Shown in pieces: positions 62,535 through 64,000 of a DNA stretch of 64,000 bases. The stretch comes from Pedobacter sp. N36a (GTDB taxonomy: Bacteria; Bacteroidota; Bacteroidia; Sphingobacteriales; Sphingobacteriaceae): assembly GCF_014472395.1 (NCBI RefSeq), contig NZ_JACSZW010000010.1, positions 124,001 through 188,000 of the forward strand, given 5' to 3'. A model generated the notes under the pieces. That model was given only the letters and a program-made list of their open reading frames with translations, was not told the origin of the DNA and did no database searches. A program made the position numbers and the translations under genes. Each line of letters begins with the position of its first letter. Positions within the stretch are counted from its first letter, which is position 1.

Positions 62535-63425
62535 TTATATGATTACTTCGTAATTTTGTTTTTCTAACACTAAACATTTGTAAGTGCGTTGTATGGTGGC
62601 ACCAACACTATCATTCCATCTGATTGGAAACTGATAGTCATCTATCGATGCAATTCCTGCAATCTCTGTAGCGGTGCCACTGAAGAAAGCGCTGTCTGCA
62701 TGTTTCACATCAGCTACCGACAAGTGTTTTTCTATAATTTCTATATCTAGTATATGACATAGTTCAATTACCGTTGCGCGGGTGATTCCTGGAAAGATGT
62801 TACCTAGCGGGGGGGTAAATAATTTTCCGTTTTTCTCGATAAAGATATTTGCTCCTGGACCTGTAGCGATATTGCCATTCATATCCAATAGTAAAGCTTC
62901 ATCAAATCCATTTCGTTTTGCTTCGATAGTCGCTAAAGTGGAATTTCCATCGTTGCCGGTAACTTTAGCTGCTATAGGAAAAGATTTTGGATTCGGACTT
63001 TCATAACTGGACACCCCAATTTTTAATTGTTCGTTACCGGGATAGGCATCCCATTCCCAGGCACAGATCATGATCGATACCTCTGTAGCCGCAACCATCG
63101 ACATATTAGGGGCACAGTATACCAAGGGACGGATGTAAGCATCTTTTAAATTATTCAATTGAAGTAACTTATAAGTTTGCTTGATCAAATCACTTACTTC
63201 CCATGGAAAAGGCAGATTGACCAATTCTGCAGATCTTTTTAATCTTTCAAAATGTTCTCTGGCTTTAAATACACGGGTTCCATTGTGCGTCTGATATGCC
63301 CTGATTCCTTCAAATACTGCATAGCCATAGTGGAGCGATTGCTCATATATCTCGGCGGTGCTGTTGGCGGCTTTCTGGAACTTGCCGTTTAAGTATAACA
63401 CTGTATTTGAATTGACGTATTTCAT
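62535..63425 (-). CDS. ilvE: Branched-chain amino acid aminotransferase
   Basis: 296 residues, fold-type IV PLP enzyme. The PLP lysine is Lys154 (AAKVTGNDGNSTLATIEAKRNGFDEALLLD). The N-terminal YLNGKF..LHYGYAVFEGIRAY pattern and the phosphate-binding ITRATVIELC and TGTATEI-type loops fit IlvE; D-amino acid transaminase or aminodeoxychorismate lyase are unlikely in this operon. It performs the last step for Ile, Val and Leu. First gene of the operon, 55 bases after the leader terminator. Confidence 0.93.
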   Translation of the reverse strand: MKYVNSNTVLYLNGKFQKAANSTAEIYEQSLHYGYAVFEGIRAYQTHNGTRVFKAREHFERLKRSAELVNLPFPWEVSDLIKQTYKLLQLNNLKDAYIRPLVYCAPNMSMVAATEVSIMICAWEWDAYPGNEQLKIGVSSYESPNPKSFPIAAKVTGNDGNSTLATIEAKRNGFDEALLLDMNGNIATGPGANIFIEKNGKLFTPPLGNIFPGITRATVIELCHILDIEIIEKHLSVADVKHADSAFFSGTATEIAGIASIDDYQFPIRWNDSVGATIQRTYKCLVLEKQNYEVII

Positions 63426-63479
63426 GATGGTTAAAGCTAGGTGTCGTGTTGGTTGTGGTATTGGTTCTATCGGTTCATT

Positions 63480-63507
63480 AAAAAAGCGCCACTTGTGGGG
63501 GGCGCTT
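63480..63507 (-). terminator. Attenuator terminator of the ilv-leu operon (3:4 hairpin)
   Basis: On the minus strand AAGCGCC (63507-63501), a 10-nt loop, GGCGCTT (63490-63484) and a run of six T (63485-63480): a 7-bp GC-rich stem with a U-tract, between the leader peptide and ilvE. Because it precedes the first structural gene, it can act only on this operon's leader RNA. Confidence 0.8.
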
Positions 63508-63574
63508 GAGTTTATTTTTTTATTTAAAATATTCTATTGCAGCGCCTTATCCTTCTGAATTACCAGCAGAAGAA
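63501..63574 (-). promoter_or_regulatory. Alternative RNA pairings of the ilv attenuator (1:2 and antiterminator 2:3)
   Basis: GGCGCT at 63546-63541, inside the last codons of the leader peptide, is the exact complement of AGCGCC at 63506-63501, the 5' arm of the terminator, so both structures cannot form at once. A second hairpin pairs TTCTTCTG (63574-63567, Ile16-Leu18 codons) with CAGAAGGA (63557-63550), eight pairs including one G-U, 9-nt loop. A ribosome stalled on the Ile/Leu/Val run would free GGCGCT for antitermination; one reaching the stop would cover it and allow termination. Confidence 0.65.
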
Positions 63575-63620
63575 TCACATTAATAATGACAATAATTAAG
63601 GCGGTGATGTTAAAGTTCAT
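63534..63620 (-). CDS. Ile/Leu/Val-rich leader peptide of the ilv-leu operon (28 residues)
   Basis: ATG at 63620, TAG at 63536-63534. The frame has 15 Ile, Leu or Val codons of 28; residues 8-21 read LIIVIINVILLLVI, 13 of 14. The tail is QKDKALQ. It ends 27 bases before the terminator hairpin and 108 bases before ilvE. The composition matches the three end products of the operon and the position matches classical leader peptides. A short hydrophobic run could also be a small membrane protein, but the overlapping RNA pairings favour a leader. Too short for normal gene calling. Confidence 0.75.
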   Translation of the reverse strand: MNFNITALIIVIINVILLLVIQKDKALQ

Positions 63621-63738
63621 TTTGTTGGTCTTTATTAGCAGGTTGTATTTGTTGTTGCTTTATAAATCCAATTTAGGTCTTGTGATCTATACTATCAATA
63701 GCTACATTAAAATAAATGAAAAAAAATATAATTTGTAT

Positions 63739-63761
63739 TATTTGTTTTTAAAACAAATATA
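63739..63761 (-). promoter_or_regulatory. Palindrome overlapping a candidate ilv promoter element
   Basis: 10-bp perfect arms (63739-63748 / 63750-63759) around one base, sequence type TATTTGTTTT. On the minus strand TATATTTG at 63761-63754 is a perfect TAnnTTTG element inside the right arm; transcription would start near 63747 and give a 127-base leader before the peptide. A second, weaker candidate (TTG at 63698-63696, 20 bases, TAAATTGG at 63675-63668) would give a shorter leader. Confidence 0.35.
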
Positions 63762-63887
63762 ATATCTTAAAAACTGTATTATTAGTTGTTTTACGTGGAT
63801 GCTCCTATACCAAATATGAAATCGGTATTCGGTATGGGTATTATGCTTGCATTGTATTTTCTGTCGTTTTCTGCCTAAAATCGGATA

Positions 63888-63998
63888 ATGCCCGAAAAAG
63901 TTGAAGAAAATACGACTAAAATAGAGGGAGGTAACCAAATAAAAATTGGCGGTCTTTTCAAAGAAATAAATGCAATTCCTAGTGCTGTTTTAAAATAG
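63888..63998 (+). CDS. Possible small protein, 36 residues, unrecognised
   Basis: ATG at 63888 to TAG at 63996-63998, coding for a polar Glu/Lys/Thr-rich start (MPEKVEENTTKIEGG) and a more hydrophobic end (IGGLFKEINAIPSAVLK). In the same frame, 63816-63878 encodes a 20-residue signal-peptide-like sequence (MKSVFGMGIMLALYFLSFSA) ended by TAA nine bases before this ATG. Whether these are real small genes, one broken gene, or chance cannot be decided here; the window ends two bases later. Confidence 0.25.
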   Translation: MPEKVEENTTKIEGGNQIKIGGLFKEINAIPSAVLK

Positions 63999-64000
63999 CG

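Larger units (their letters stand above)
63621..64000. other. AT-rich intergenic region upstream of the ilv-leu operon
   Basis: Apart from the palindrome/promoter candidates and one small plus-strand reading frame (63888-63998) I see nothing firm here. The region is strongly AT-rich from 63700 to 63800. A minus-strand frame at 63738-63938 lacks coding character (Arg/Tyr/Phe-rich, no family features). Confidence 0.5.

Noticed and set aside
63534..63620. Reading the ILV-rich 28-mer as an independent small membrane protein
   Set aside because: Possible by hydrophobicity, but its last codons are part of an antiterminator pairing and it sits exactly at a leader position before an intrinsic terminator, which favours the attenuator reading.
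63738..63938. Minus-strand open frame of 66 codons upstream of the ilv operon
   Set aside because: Composition (Arg, His, Tyr, Phe-rich) and lack of any domain feature look like chance in AT-rich DNA; it also overlaps the palindrome and promoter candidates.
1..64000. Mobile elements, prophage or recent transfer islands
   Set aside because: I saw no transposase, integrase, tRNA-flanked insertion, terminal repeats or abrupt change in gene style; all regions look like core chromosomal genes.

Overview
The window looks like the chromosome of a member of the Bacteroidota, most likely Sphingobacteriaceae (Pedobacter-like). This is inferred from gene content, not from a database search. The indications are TamL/TamB with TamL as a lipoprotein, a TonB receptor followed by an HmuY-family lipoprotein, the long three-domain form of IspG, moderately AT-rich DNA, almost no Shine-Dalgarno sequences, and TAnnTTTG-type promoter elements. 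I saw no tRNA, rRNA, CRISPR array, insertion sequence or prophage. Nearly everything is core chromosomal DNA.

Layout. 1-13.4 kb: the C-terminal part of topoisomerase IV subunit B, a YihY membrane protein, tamL-tamB, cytidine deaminase and topoisomerase IV subunit A. 13.4-18.2 kb: an M1 metallopeptidase, a HupE/UreJ membrane protein, a DUF6702 protein and an unrecognised lipoprotein. 18.3-25.9 kb: a heme-uptake operon (TonB receptor, HmuY-like, HmuT, HmuU, HmuV, HmuS) behind three copies of a Fur-like palindrome. 26-35 kb: an RNA methyltransferase-like gene, mlaF-mlaE, an SDR, a PspC / LiaF-like / RDD envelope set, ispG, DUF2911 and an alpha/beta hydrolase. 35.4-44.4 kb: heme biosynthesis (hemA, fused hemC-hemD, hemB, hemL, hemE, hemJ), with a histidine kinase, a response regulator and a TPR membrane protein inserted between hemL and hemE. 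44.5-48.8 kb: an ECF sigma factor with an anti-sigma-like partner and an outer-membrane barrel, an orphan ABC ATPase, a small lipoprotein and a YdeI-family protein. 48.9-63.6 kb, minus strand: one long branched-chain amino acid operon, ilvE-ilvD-ilvB-ilvN-dinB-like-ilvC-leuC-leuD-ABC-leuB-leuA-ilvA, closed by a terminator.

The most interesting signal lies outside the larger ORFs. Upstream of ilvE on the minus strand is a 28-codon reading frame with 13 Ile/Leu/Val codons in a 14-codon run. Its last codons carry GGCGCT, which can pair with the 5' arm of an intrinsic terminator lying between it and ilvE. An additional 1:2-type hairpin is visible inside the ILV run. This is the layout of a ribosome-mediated transcription attenuator for the whole operon. 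A palindrome overlapping a perfect TAnnTTTG element lies upstream and may be the promoter/operator.

How the genes fit together. Heme is both made (hem cluster) and scavenged (hmu operon). The hmu operon is probably repressed by a Fur-family protein through the three boxes. The ilv-leu operon encodes a complete route to Ile, Val and Leu from threonine and pyruvate. It also carries two passengers: a DinB-like protein and a double-NBD ATPase whose first ATP site is degenerate.
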